The translations under genes were made by a program, and so were the position numbers. The notes under the pieces were generated by a model, which ran no database searches, was not told the DNA's origin, and worked only from the letters and a program-made list of their open reading frames with translations. A stretch of DNA of 41,732 nucleotides. It comes from Brasilonema sp. CT11 (lineage in GTDB: Bacteria > Cyanobacteriota > Cyanobacteriia > Cyanobacteriales > Nostocaceae). This document shows positions 33,688-41,732 of the stretch, piece after piece (within the stretch, counting starts at the first letter, position 1; each line of letters begins with the position of its first letter). The DNA is taken from NCBI RefSeq assembly GCF_017982655.1, contig NZ_JABXYX010000065.1, positions 1 to 41,732 of the forward strand, written 5' to 3'.

Positions 33688-34430
33688 TTGCCGAACCTAC
33701 GCTCTCGTTGCTGATAAGCGCATAGCGCGCGATAAAATTCATTGCGGTTAAAATCAGGCCACAAGGCTTCTGTAATATAAATTTCTGCATAAGCGATTTG
33801 CCAGAGAAGGAAATTCGAGACCCGCATTTCCCCACTTGTACGGATTAATAAATCTGGGTCACAAACCCCTTCTGTGTAGAGATGACGTTCAAATGTTGCC
33901 TCATCAATTTCATCTGGTTGAAGCAAACCTTGCTGTGCTTTATGAGCAATTGTACGGCATGCCTGTAAAATCTCCTGTCTACCTCCGTAATTGGTTGCGA
34001 CGGTGAATTTTATACCGCGATTGTTTCTTGTTTCTTCCATTGAATAAGAGATTTCTTTTTGAAGCCCAAGAGGTAAAACACTCAAATTACCCACAAATCT
34101 AATTTGAACATTTTCCTTCATCATTTCCCGCAGTTCTTGGCGCAAAACTCGCTGAAATAAAGTCATCAAAAAATCGACTTCTTCGCTCGGTCTTCCCCAG
34201 TTCTCAGTTGAAAAAGCATAAGCTGTTAGCGCTTCAATTCCCCAATCATCACAACAACGTAGTAAATTTTTCAGCGCATCTACACCAGCTTTATGACCCA
34301 TAATCCGGGGAAGACCTTGACGCTTAGCCCATCGACCATTGCCATCCATAATGACTGCAACGTGTCTGGGCAAGAATTCTTGTTTCAAGTCAGAGGGCAA
34401 ATCTCGTAGTTCAGTGTGTTGTGCTGTCAT
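33681..34430 (-). CDS. uppS: Undecaprenyl diphosphate synthase (cis-isoprenyl transferase)
   Basis: A 249-residue cytoplasmic enzyme. It shows [20 protein letters not shown] (catalytic Asp in DGNGRWA), [35 protein letters not shown] and [20 protein letters not shown], ending in ALWPDFN, all cis-prenyltransferase motifs. It condenses isopentenyl diphosphate onto farnesyl diphosphate to make the C55 lipid carrier used for peptidoglycan and surface glycans, including the polyprenyl-linked steps suggested by the glycan locus in this window. Its ATG overlaps the stop of cdaA (ATGA), so it is translationally coupled to a c-di-AMP synthase. Confidence 0.97.
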   Translation of the reverse strand: MTAQHTELRDLPSDLKQEFLPRHVAVIMDGNGRWAKRQGLPRIMGHKAGVDALKNLLRCCDDWGIEALTAYAFSTENWGRPSEEVDFLMTLFQRVLRQELREMMKENVQIRFVGNLSVLPLGLQKEISYSMEETRNNRGIKFTVATNYGGRQEILQACRTIAHKAQQGLLQPDEIDEATFERHLYTEGVCDPDLLIRTSGEMRVSNFLLWQIAYAEIYITEALWPDFNRNEFYRALCAYQQRERRFGKV

Positions 34431-35353
34431 TTTTTATCTCGTCGCGAAGCGGTCGATGGTAATCCGAGTAAACGTGAAATGAGTGCTAGTACCTTACTAC
34501 GAATTTGACGACCCAAACTTAACAAACCAGGAGCACCAGGTTCGCGATCCACATTTGGAGAAAAGCGAGTATCGAGAGACTCTTTGAGCTTTGTGATCGT
34601 CAGCGGTCTATTTAAGGTACCTCGTTCCGCTAAGGAAATAGAACCCGTTTCTTCTGATACAACGACACAAATGCAATTTTCGACCCGCTCAGTAATTCCC
34701 ATCGCCGCTCGGTGGCGTGTTCCCAGCTGGCGTGAGGCTGTGCGTCCCGATAGCGGTAAGATTATACCTGATGCCACAATCCGTGAGCCACGAATTAACG
34801 TCGCCCCATCGTGTAATAAAGTTTTCGGCTGAAAAATTGTCTGTATAAGTTCCTTTGACACTTCGGCATTCAGCTTTACTCCTGGCACAGAAAAATCCCG
34901 CTCATCCATAGGACCAGTGGTTTCCAAAATGAGCAAAGCTCCAATTCGATTTTTTGACAGTTCTCTAACAGCATCAACAATTTCATCAATGACACTATTG
35001 TATTTGGGAACCGCCAGACGGGATGGTTGAAACAACTGCTGGAATTCACCCCGTCCTAATTGTTCCAAAAATCGGCGGAACTCTGATTGTAGAGCAACCG
35101 CCATTGCCACAGCACAGCCAATTACTAACTTTTCCAGTACAAAGTTCAGCAATAGTAGATGCAATCTGCTGCTGATTGCTGATGCGAGCATCAGAACAAT
35201 AAATCCTCTAACCATCCACAATGTCCGGCGCTCATTAATAATAATAAGTATCATGTACGTGAGCGCCAGTACTAACCCAATATCCAGAGTCCCAATCAGC
35301 AAGGACTGTGACCTTTCTAGGTTTGTCAGCCATTGCGTCCACCAATCTCCCAT
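34427..35353 (-). CDS. cdaA: Diadenylate cyclase CdaA (c-di-AMP synthase)
   Basis: A 308-residue protein. N-terminal hydrophobic helices (about 20-95, [17 protein letters not shown] and following) anchor it in the membrane. The DAC/DisA_N domain then contains HDGATLIRG (Asp about 182) and [10 protein letters not shown], the DGA and RHR catalytic motifs. It joins two ATP into c-di-AMP, a second messenger linked in cyanobacteria to osmotic balance and night survival. A C-terminal extension of about 60 residues follows. It is the first gene of a cdaA-uppS pair with a 4-base overlap; no CdaR or GlmM gene is adjacent. ATG at 35353. Confidence 0.95.
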   Translation of the reverse strand: MGDWWTQWLTNLERSQSLLIGTLDIGLVLALTYMILIIINERRTLWMVRGFIVLMLASAISSRLHLLLLNFVLEKLVIGCAVAMAVALQSEFRRFLEQLGRGEFQQLFQPSRLAVPKYNSVIDEIVDAVRELSKNRIGALLILETTGPMDERDFSVPGVKLNAEVSKELIQTIFQPKTLLHDGATLIRGSRIVASGIILPLSGRTASRQLGTRHRAAMGITERVENCICVVVSEETGSISLAERGTLNRPLTITKLKESLDTRFSPNVDREPGAPGLLSLGRQIRSKVLALISRLLGLPSTASRRDKK

Positions 35354-36342
35354 GACTCTGGATTTAACCTTTTGCCTCTAATAAAGTAAGTCAACAGTTA
35401 ACAGCTCAAACGCGTGATTAATTAATAAACGCCACTTGCGTGCCTTCTGCAGTTCAGTGGCACGGGCTTTGCCTCTAAGCATTGCTTTTGTGTTCTGTGT
35501 TCAGGTGCCTCCTCTAGCAGGAACTAATACCATCTTGGATTTTAGATTTTGCGAATAGTTTGAGCGGTGAGGCAGCGCGGACGCCACATGCCTCTGTCGG
35601 GAAACCCTCCTGTAGCAGTGGCTCGTCTTGGGGAGGCAGTGCTACAGGAGCCAGTGCTGAAGACGGGAAACCCGTCTATGGCATCTGGCGTTGGGGTTCC
35701 CAAGGCGCGAAGCTCGCCGGGTGGAATCTTCCATCCGGCAACGCCAGACGCCTCAACGGGGGGAACCCCCGCACGGCGCTGGCTCGACTTCGCAGCTTTT
35801 GGGGGGAAGCGGAGGAACATAACGTGCCGCCCCGTTGTAGCACCTGCCGTGGTTTCCCCTCTTGTGCGACTGCCGAACCCCGAAGGGGTGAGTCCAGCCC
35901 CCGTCTTGGCGGTTTCCGTCACAGAGCGCGTTAGCTCCGGTCCCTTAGGGGCTAGCGTCTGGTGCAGGAGATTGGGGGACTGGTAAACCCGGAGGGAGGT
36001 TTCCTCCGTAGACGCTTTGCGGTGAGGGGGTCGCAGTCTTGGCGGTGAGCGTCGATTGCGAACCCCCTCACCCGAAGGGCTTGCCGCAGGCATCAAAGCT
36101 TTTCAAGACGGATTTATCGATTGTGAAAGAGTTAGTGGTAATCGCTTAGTGCGTTCCATCTGTCGCAATCATTTTTTCAATAGGTATAACACGCTATGCG
36201 AAAGAACGCTTGTGCGTATGCTTTTGGCGTGCACTTACGCCTACGGCAGTTGCGCGACTGTGGGGACATCCGCAAGGGCGCACTACCTAATACCACAGCG
36301 ATCTTTAGAGGAAACTTCCAAGGACGCAGTGGCTCCCAATAA
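35354..36342. repeat. Repeat-rich, apparently non-coding kilobase
   Basis: Between the divergent ends of cdaA and lysA. From about 35560 to 36090 it is GC-rich and full of short palindromes and recurring phrases: GGGAAACCC-type (35602, 35672), CCGTCTATGGC, GAAGGGGTGAG and CCCCTCACC arms (36024-36072), and CTTGGCGG twice (35912, 36042). Open frames exist on both strands but share no composition or family with real proteins. From 36090 to 36340 it becomes mixed and could hold a decayed gene I cannot identify. No RNA gene or terminator is evident. Confidence 0.6.
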
Positions 36343-37749
36343 CTAGCTTTTAAGTCTTTGCGGTAGGCAGTCCTGTCGAATTAAATCCTGATAAGTTTCG
36401 CGTCGCAAAATCAAATTTGCTTCGCCATTCGCTACTATAACAGCTGCCGGTCGGGGCAGACGATTGTAGTTAGATGCCATACTGTAATTGTAAGCACCCG
36501 TCGCAATAACTACAAGAATATCCCCAGATTCAATTTTTGGCACTCGGGCATCTTTTATTAGAATATCCCCAGATTCACAGTGTTTGCCAGCTATTGTTAC
36601 AGTTTCTGTAAGTGGAGCAGACATTCGGTTAGCAACGACTGCGCGATAGACAGACTGGTATGTGATTGGGCGTGGATTATCAGACATTCCCCCATCAACT
36701 GCTACGTAGGTACGTATTTCTGGAATAACTTTGGATGATCCAATAGAATATGCTGTTACACAAGCTGTTCCAATCAGTGAACGCCCTGGTTCAGATAATA
36801 ATTTGGGCAAAGGCAAATTGTTTGCAGCACAAGCTTGTTGAATAACTTCACAAATCGGTTTCACCCACTCTTCAATGCTAGGTGGATCATCCGATTCTGT
36901 ATACTTAATTCCTAAGCCGCCTCCCACATTTAACTCTTTGATCGATAAACCATATCCAGCAGCTTTATTTAGCCACTGCACCATTACCGCAGCTAAATCT
37001 TGATGCGGTTGACGTTCAAAAATTTGGGAACCTATGTGAGCATGTAATCCCAGACAGTTAATCACAGATTGTTGGCTCACAAAAGTAAACAAATCATCTA
37101 GTTGATTGGGATCAAAGCCAAATTTGCTATCTAAATGTCCCGTGCGAATATATTCATGTGTGTGACATTCAATACCTGGTGTTAATCGCAACATGATGCG
37201 AATCGGAGATTCGACTTCTGCTTTTTTCGCTATCTCCACCAAAGTACGTAACTCATACCAGTTATCTACTACAATGATGCAGCCAGACTCAATGGCAAAA
37301 GTTAGTTCTTGGTGGGATTTATTATTGCCGTGGAAATAAATTTTTTCGGGACTGACACCCGCACTCAGGGCTGTGTAGAGTTCACCCCCAGAGACGACAT
37401 CTATTCCTAAACCAGCATCGTGTACGATCGCACAAACAGAAATACAACTCCACGCCTTGGAAGCGTACAGTACCTGAGATTCACCCTTGTAGTAACGCTT
37501 GAAGCTGTCTTGATACTGACGGCAAGCTGTTCGCAGGGTTTGCTCATCTAAAATGTATAGCGGTGATCCAAATTGTTCAACTAGGGTTGTGACATCACAA
37601 CCGCCAATTTCGAGATGATCATGATTGTTAACTCTGCCTGTTAACGGCAAAAGTTGCTGATTTGGTGAAAGACTTATGTTTTGAGGGTTTGCTTGTGGTA
37701 AATACTGACTACCAGAATGTTGAACCCCAGCAGGGTGTGTCGATACCAT
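36343..37749 (-). CDS. lysA: Diaminopimelate decarboxylase
   Basis: A 468-residue fold-type III PLP enzyme. The pyridoxal lysine is K98 in QVLYASKAW. Family features follow: DVVSGGELYTAL, FHGNNKSHQEL, GLHAHIGSQIFE, LNVGGGLGIKY, PKLLSEPGRSLIGTA, and the active-site Cys in IAGKHCESGDIL near the C-terminus, then ATGAYNYSMASNYNRLPRP. It removes the D-carboxyl of meso-diaminopimelate to give L-lysine. About 45 N-terminal residues precede the conserved core, as in many cyanobacterial forms. It is divergent from rimI, with 90 bases between. Confidence 0.97.
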   Translation of the reverse strand: MVSTHPAGVQHSGSQYLPQANPQNISLSPNQQLLPLTGRVNNHDHLEIGGCDVTTLVEQFGSPLYILDEQTLRTACRQYQDSFKRYYKGESQVLYASKAWSCISVCAIVHDAGLGIDVVSGGELYTALSAGVSPEKIYFHGNNKSHQELTFAIESGCIIVVDNWYELRTLVEIAKKAEVESPIRIMLRLTPGIECHTHEYIRTGHLDSKFGFDPNQLDDLFTFVSQQSVINCLGLHAHIGSQIFERQPHQDLAAVMVQWLNKAAGYGLSIKELNVGGGLGIKYTESDDPPSIEEWVKPICEVIQQACAANNLPLPKLLSEPGRSLIGTACVTAYSIGSSKVIPEIRTYVAVDGGMSDNPRPITYQSVYRAVVANRMSAPLTETVTIAGKHCESGDILIKDARVPKIESGDILVVIATGAYNYSMASNYNRLPRPAAVIVANGEANLILRRETYQDLIRQDCLPQRLKS

Positions 37750-37839
37750 AACTATAAGAGTTGTCCTTCTCTAAATTATAGGCGTGAGAAATTCCTCCGC
37801 TTCCCAGTTTACAAAGGCGTTGTACTTTTACGAATAAGT

Positions 37840-38577
37840 GTGAGCAAATTAGAATTAGAAATCAAACACCTGACTGAAGCAGATTTGAGTGCAGTGCTGG
37901 AATTAGACCAAATCTGCTTCAGTGGTTTATGGACTCTCGAAGGCTACCAACGTGAGTTAGATAGCCCTAACAGTGATTTACTAGGTTTGTTCTGCGGTGT
38001 CTCTGTTGTAAAGACAGAAGCCCAGGAGAAGGCAGCAGGCAGAGAAGACCCCACAAATGAATATACTCCCATGAATGATGAGGGGAATTGGAGTTGTTCG
38101 ACAAATGAATTTGGGGGCACCAGTGATAGCAGCAGTAGAGGAGAACTTGTAGTTTTCAAAAATTCTTCTTTCTCCCTTACTCCTTGCCCCGTGCCCCCAG
38201 CCTCTTCTGTTAGGCTACTGGGAATAAGTTGTTTTTGGTCAATTTTAGATGAAGCTCACATCACTATCTTGGCGATTCATCCTCAATACCACCGTCAAGG
38301 CTTTGGACAGGCTCTTTTGTATTCTGTGCTGAAGAGCGCTTGGAAACGCGGTTTAGAGCGAGCGACCCTTGAAGTGAGAGCTTCTAACTCAGCGGCAATT
38401 TCTTTATATCAAAAATTTGGCTTTAAAATAGCAGGTCGGCGGCGGCGCTATTACAAAGATGATGAAGACGCGCTAATACTTTGGCTTGGAAATTTGCAAC
38501 AGCCACAATTTCAGAAAACTTTACACGACTGGAATACAATCATTAACGCTCGCTTGACAAAGGCGTCTTGGTCATGA
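37840..38577 (+). CDS. rimI: RimI-like GNAT N-acetyltransferase with internal low-complexity insert
   Basis: About 245 residues from a GTG at 37840 (SKLELEIKHLTEADLSAVLE); the open frame extends further upstream, but only into the lysA promoter region. Residues about 20-50 (LDQICFSGLWTLEGYQREL) and about 140-225 (ITILAIHPQYHRQGFGQALL, then ATLEVRASNSAAISLYQKFG) make a normal GNAT domain with the acetyl-CoA Q/RxxGxG/A loop. Between them lies a Ser/Pro/Asn-rich insert of about 65 residues (roughly 58-125) absent from ordinary RimI proteins. RimI acetylates the N-terminus of ribosomal protein S18. The lysA-rimI-clpC order is one I associate with filamentous cyanobacteria. The exact protein substrate is inferred. 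Confidence 0.85.
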   Translation: MSKLELEIKHLTEADLSAVLELDQICFSGLWTLEGYQRELDSPNSDLLGLFCGVSVVKTEAQEKAAGREDPTNEYTPMNDEGNWSCSTNEFGGTSDSSSRGELVVFKNSSFSLTPCPVPPASSVRLLGISCFWSILDEAHITILAIHPQYHRQGFGQALLYSVLKSAWKRGLERATLEVRASNSAAISLYQKFGFKIAGRRRRYYKDDEDALILWLGNLQQPQFQKTLHDWNTIINARLTKASWS

Positions 38578-38972
38578 GTCGCTCATCATCCGCTTTTTAC
38601 TTGGCTTTATTGATGATTTTTTTTGTCTTATTTATAATTTTATATAAGAAATTCTCATAAAGTTCAAAAAACGCTTGAGATGAAACTGAGAATATGATAT
38701 TAGGTGTTATTTGGGATTGAATAAAAAACTTTTTAATCCAGCCACTAACTATCCGTGGTCAAGCCTGAAAAGGTAAATAAGATTACGCTCCTCAGCACAC
38801 TGACCGTACAAAAGTAAAGAAAATTAAATAAAAGTCATAAAAATTTAGCAATTGTCCCACTAAGCTGGGTCAAATCTTGTCGGATGTCTATTTGTTTATA
38901 CAAGCATCCGCAATCTTTGCCTGTGCTAAAATCAGCGTACCGGCACGACGCAGGTGATGGGATGAATGCCAT
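38578..38972 (+). promoter_or_regulatory. Long leader upstream of clpC
   Basis: AT-rich gap without a gene. A TGCTAAAAT (38924-38932) looks like an extended -10 element about 40 bases before the clpC ATG; no matching -35 is clear. The length of the gap (395 bases) and AT-rich runs (38620-38660) leave room for regulation from further upstream. Confidence 0.35.
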
Positions 38973-41441
38973 ATGTTTGAACGCTTCACAGAAAAAGCCA
39001 TAAAGGTAATTATGCTAGCCCAAGAAGAAGCTCGCCGTCTTGGGCATAATTTCGTAGGTACCGAGCAGATCCTCCTGGGTCTGATTGGAGAAGGTACTGG
39101 AGTTGCGGCTAAGGTGCTGAAGTCTATGGGTGTCAATCTCAAAGACGCTCGGATTGAAGTAGAAAAAATCATAGGTCGAGGCTCTGGCTTTGTCGCTGTG
39201 GAAATTCCGTTTACGCCACGGGCAAAGCGGGTTCTGGAACTATCCTTGGAAGAAGCGCGCCAATTAGGGCATAACTACATTGGCACCGAGCATCTGCTAT
39301 TGGGCTTAATCCGAGAAGGGGAAGGTGTAGCAGCCAGAGTCCTAGAAAACCTAGGAGTGGATCTTTCTAAGGTAAGAACCCAAGTGATCCGAATGCTGGG
39401 AGAAACAGCTGAGGTGAGCGCTGGTGGTCAACCACGTGGGAACAAAACCCCAACATTGGACGAGTTTGGCTCAAATCTGACCCAAATGGCAGCAGATGGC
39501 AAACTTGACCCTGTAGTGGGACGCGCCAAAGAAATTGAACGTGTGATCCAGATTTTGGGTCGGCGGACAAAAAATAATCCCGTCCTGATTGGAGAACCAG
39601 GGGTAGGTAAAACCGCGATCGCCGAAGGTTTAGCACAACGCATTGCTAATAAAGATGTCCCTGACATCTTGGAAGACAAGCGTGTCGTAACCCTGGATAT
39701 CGGTTTACTTGTCGCTGGAACCAAGTACCGGGGTGAATTTGAAGAACGCCTGAAAAAAATCATGGATGAAATCCGTCAGGCGGGTAATGTCATTCTCGTG
39801 ATTGACGAGGTACATACCTTAATTGGTGCAGGTGCGGCAGAAGGCGCAATCGATGCAGCAAATATCCTCAAACCAGCACTGGCGCGGGGTGAATTGCAGT
39901 GCATCGGAGCCACAACTCTAGATGAATACCGCAAGCACATCGAGCGGGATGCAGCCCTAGAGCGTCGCTTCCAGCCAGTCATGGTGGGTGAACCGTCAGT
40001 AGACGAAACGATTGAGATTCTCTATGGACTGCGCGAGCGCTACGAGCAGCACCACAAGCTGAAAATCTCCGATGAAGCTTTGCTTGCAGCGGCGAAGTTA
40101 TCTGATAGATATATCAGTGACCGTTACCTTCCAGATAAAGCAATCGACTTGATTGACGAAGCAGGAAGTCGGGTTCGCTTGATTAACTCGCAATTGCCCC
40201 CCGCAGCTAAAGAATTGGACAAAGAACTGCGTCAGATTTTGAAAGAAAAAGACGATGCAGTCCGCGCTCAAGACTTTGATAGAGCTGGGGAGTTGCGCGA
40301 TCGCGAGATGGAAATCAAAGCTGAAATTCGCGCCATTGCTCAAAGCAAGACCAACGGTAGTCGCACTGAAGGTGACGAACCTGTCGTTACCGAAGAGGAC
40401 ATTGCTCACATTGTCGCTTCCTGGACTGGAGTTCCGGTGAACAAACTCACCGAATCTGAATCCGAGAAGCTGCTGCACATGGAAGACACCCTGCATCAAC
40501 GCTTGATTGGTCAAGAAGATGCTGTCAAAGCAGTTTCACGTGCAATTCGTCGCGCTCGTGTCGGTTTGAAGAATCCTAATCGACCCATTGCTAGCTTCAT
40601 TTTCTCTGGTCCAACAGGTGTAGGTAAAACCGAGTTAGCAAAAGCTTTGGCTTCTTACTTCTTCGGTTCCGAAGAAGCGATGATTCGCCTAGATATGTCG
40701 GAATATATGGAGCGCCATACCGTCAGCAAGCTGATTGGTTCCCCTCCTGGTTATGTCGGATATAACGAAGGCGGTCAACTGACCGAAGCTGTGCGTCGTC
40801 GTCCTTACACAGTTGTGCTATTCGACGAAATCGAAAAAGCACACCCCGACGTCTTTAATATGCTATTGCAAATTTTAGAAGACGGTCGCTTAACCGATGC
40901 TAAAGGTCGCACCGTAGACTTCAAGAACACCTTACTGATTTTGACTTCCAATATCGGTTCCAAGGTGATCGAGAAGAGTGGTAGCGGCTTCGGCTTTGAT
41001 GTCGCTGAAGACCAAACAGAAGCACAGTACAACCGGATTAAATCCTTGGTTAACGAAGAACTCAAGCAATACTTCCGTCCTGAGTTCCTCAACCGACTGG
41101 ATGAAATCATCGTCTTCCGTCAATTGAGCAAAGAAGAAGTATCTCAAATCGCCACCATCATGCTCAAGGAAGTGTTTGGTCGCCTGACAGAAAAAGGCAT
41201 CACACTCGAAGTTACCGATAGATTCAACAACCGTCTCATCGAAGAAGGTTATAGCCCCAGCTACGGCGCAAGACCATTACGTCGGGCAATTATGCGCTTG
41301 TTAGAAGATAGCCTTGCCGAAGAGATTCTATCTGGTCGCATCAAAGATGGTGATACAGCCATTGTTGATGTGGATGAAACTGGTAATGTGATTGTCAGAG
41401 CTGAACAGCGCCGGGAATTGTTGACCCCTGTCGTTGAATAG
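38973..41441 (+). CDS. clpC: ClpC AAA+ unfoldase of the Clp protease
   Basis: An 822-residue Hsp100. Two N-terminal Clp repeats (residues 1-145, [20 protein letters not shown] and [20 protein letters not shown]) bind adaptors. AAA1 has GEPGVGKT (about 207-214) and Walker [16 protein letters not shown]/linker helix is near 420-450 ([20 protein letters not shown]). AAA2 has GPTGVGKT (about 546-553) and [22 protein letters not shown]-type loops before the C-terminal domain ([14 protein letters not shown]) fit the ClpP-docking region. It unfolds proteins for the ClpP/R protease in the cytosol and is essential in cyanobacteria. HIP1 sites are at about 39615 and 40299. A strong terminator lies 98 bases past its stop. 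Confidence 0.98.
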   Translation: MFERFTEKAIKVIMLAQEEARRLGHNFVGTEQILLGLIGEGTGVAAKVLKSMGVNLKDARIEVEKIIGRGSGFVAVEIPFTPRAKRVLELSLEEARQLGHNYIGTEHLLLGLIREGEGVAARVLENLGVDLSKVRTQVIRMLGETAEVSAGGQPRGNKTPTLDEFGSNLTQMAADGKLDPVVGRAKEIERVIQILGRRTKNNPVLIGEPGVGKTAIAEGLAQRIANKDVPDILEDKRVVTLDIGLLVAGTKYRGEFEERLKKIMDEIRQAGNVILVIDEVHTLIGAGAAEGAIDAANILKPALARGELQCIGATTLDEYRKHIERDAALERRFQPVMVGEPSVDETIEILYGLRERYEQHHKLKISDEALLAAAKLSDRYISDRYLPDKAIDLIDEAGSRVRLINSQLPPAAKELDKELRQILKEKDDAVRAQDFDRAGELRDREMEIKAEIRAIAQSKTNGSRTEGDEPVVTEEDIAHIVASWTGVPVNKLTESESEKLLHMEDTLHQRLIGQEDAVKAVSRAIRRARVGLKNPNRPIASFIFSGPTGVGKTELAKALASYFFGSEEAMIRLDMSEYMERHTVSKLIGSPPGYVGYNEGGQLTEAVRRRPYTVVLFDEIEKAHPDVFNMLLQILEDGRLTDAKGRTVDFKNTLLILTSNIGSKVIEKSGSGFGFDVAEDQTEAQYNRIKSLVNEELKQYFRPEFLNRLDEIIVFRQLSKEEVSQIATIMLKEVFGRLTEKGITLEVTDRFNNRLIEEGYSPSYGARPLRRAIMRLLEDSLAEEILSGRIKDGDTAIVDVDETGNVIVRAEQRRELLTPVVE

Positions 41442-41452
41442 AAAGCGAAAAC

Positions 41453-41524
41453 ATTTAAATGCCCGCACCCCTTGGGGTGGACATATGTAAATGAAAAATT
41501 TAAATCCCTGCACCCTAGAAGGGT
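41453..41524. repeat. Direct repeat pair, each followed by a small hairpin
   Basis: ATTTAAATGCCCGCACCC (41453-41470) and ATTTAAATCCCTGCACCC (41498-41515) match at 16 of 18 positions with a 45-base offset. The first runs into the hairpin CACCCCTTGGGGTG (41466-41479), the second into ACCCTAGAAGGGT (41512-41524). It lies just after clpC. Confidence 0.75.
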
Positions 41525-41538
41525 AGGGTTACACAAAC

Positions 41539-41563
41539 AAAGTCCGCCTACGCGGACTTTTTT
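41539..41563 (+). terminator. Rho-independent terminator of clpC
   Basis: A 9-base perfect stem (AAAGTCCGC, loop CTAC, GCGGACTTT) is followed by a run of six T in all (41558-41563). It is well placed after clpC, downstream of the direct-repeat pair. Confidence 0.88.
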
Positions 41564-41604
41564 ATTTAGCGCTTTAGGGCTAACGAATCATACCAATCCG
41601 CGTT

Positions 41605-41732
41605 TTAAAACGTAATTCTCAAATGTGGAAAATTAGTAACTGAACGTAATCTTTCTGGCATGTCCATTAATTCTCTAAGCGCTTGGCAAAGAGTATCGAT
41701 GACATCATGCATCGAATCAAACACCTGGTTGT
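41605..41732 (-). CDS. C-terminal end of a DDE transposase (IS630-like), cut by window edge
   Basis: The minus-strand frame runs in from the right edge with NQVFDSMHDVIDTLCQALRE, then LMDMPERLRSVTNFPHLRIT, and stops at TAA (41605-41607). The pattern N-x-x-F-D-S-hydrophobic helix, then I-R/L-x-x-T-x-F near the end, fits the C-terminus of IS630-type transposases. It is short, so the family is tentative. Its stop faces the clpC terminator, so the element lies immediately downstream of clpC. Confidence 0.55.
   Translation of the reverse strand, partial: NQVFDSMHDVIDTLCQALRELMDMPERLRSVTNFPHLRITF

Noticed and set aside
35542-36096. Long open frames on both strands in the cdaA-lysA gap
   Set aside because: Arg/Pro/Gly-rich translations made of repeated GC-rich phrases, overlapping on both strands, with no recognisable domain, start signal or family.
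36056-36346. 96-residue forward frame before lysA
   Set aside because: It begins in repeat DNA and ends over the lysA 3' end. The middle could be a decayed gene, but I found no family match.
37717-37839. Upstream extension of the rimI frame
   Set aside because: It overlaps the lysA start and the divergent promoter region, and the residues do not belong to the GNAT fold. The GTG at 37840 gives the family-like start.
1-41732. tRNA, rRNA or riboswitch genes
   Set aside because: I saw no cloverleaf-like or rRNA-like sequence or known riboswitch motif by eye; a dedicated covariance-model scan would be needed to exclude small RNAs.

Overview
The window is chromosomal DNA from a cyanobacterium, most likely a filamentous, heterocyst-type (Nostocales-like) strain. 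The evidence is: many HIP1 octamers (GCGATCGC); tandem heptamer repeats between genes; cyanobacterial markers such as a PetP-like cytochrome b6f subunit, a DUF3143 protein, a DnaK3/DnaJ3 pair and the lysA-rimI-clpC order; and several families of GC-rich dispersed repeats. I cannot name the genus from the sequence alone.

Layout. (1) 1-2106: the start of an ArsA-family ATPase (cut by the window edge), petP and a Uma2-type protein. (2) 2371-19940: a large surface-polysaccharide locus. It holds an ABC-2 exporter (Wzm-like permease and Wzt-like ATPase with a C-terminal glycan-binding domain), an acyltransferase, a coiled-coil methyltransferase, five GT4-like or related glycosyltransferases, one GT2, a large multi-pass GT-C-like protein, an EamA/ArnE-like small transporter, GDP-mannose 4,6-dehydratase, an FkbM methyltransferase, and an antisense methyltransferase sitting beside a glycosyltransferase relic. 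I read this as cytoplasmic synthesis of a GDP-sugar-derived chain, capping or decoration by methyl and acyl groups, and export by Wzm/Wzt. A GT2/EamA/GT-C trio probably adds a lipid-linked sugar on the far side of the membrane. (3) 19981-23520: a DUF433/DUF5615 toxin-antitoxin pair with a frameshifted toxin, an EcfT-type transporter subunit and the GTPase Der, separated by repeats. (4) 23651-27470: a graveyard of mobile elements. An IS5-like transposase is broken by a GC-rich, complete NmrA-type oxidoreductase gene, with an inverted copy of the IS left end behind it. Next comes a frameshifted second transposase, and 28-base inverted repeats bracket the whole 3.56 kb. (5) 27530-33599: a Uma2 gene with an internal stop, an M28 peptidase, the dnaK3-dnaJ3 chaperone pair, a membrane-anchored J-protein and a DUF3143 protein. 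(6) 33681-41563: housekeeping genes uppS-cdaA (4-base overlap), lysA, rimI and clpC with a clear terminator. A roughly 1 kb repeat-rich, apparently non-coding stretch lies between cdaA and lysA. The last 128 bases are the 3' end of a transposase.

The most interesting points are the coiled-coil methyltransferase next to a Wzt with a glycan-binding domain (a possible chain-length ruler), the absence of HIP1 sites across most of the polysaccharide locus, the gene captured inside an insertion sequence, and dispersed or low-complexity intergenic-type sequence apparently carried in frame inside two housekeeping genes (dnaK3 and rimI).
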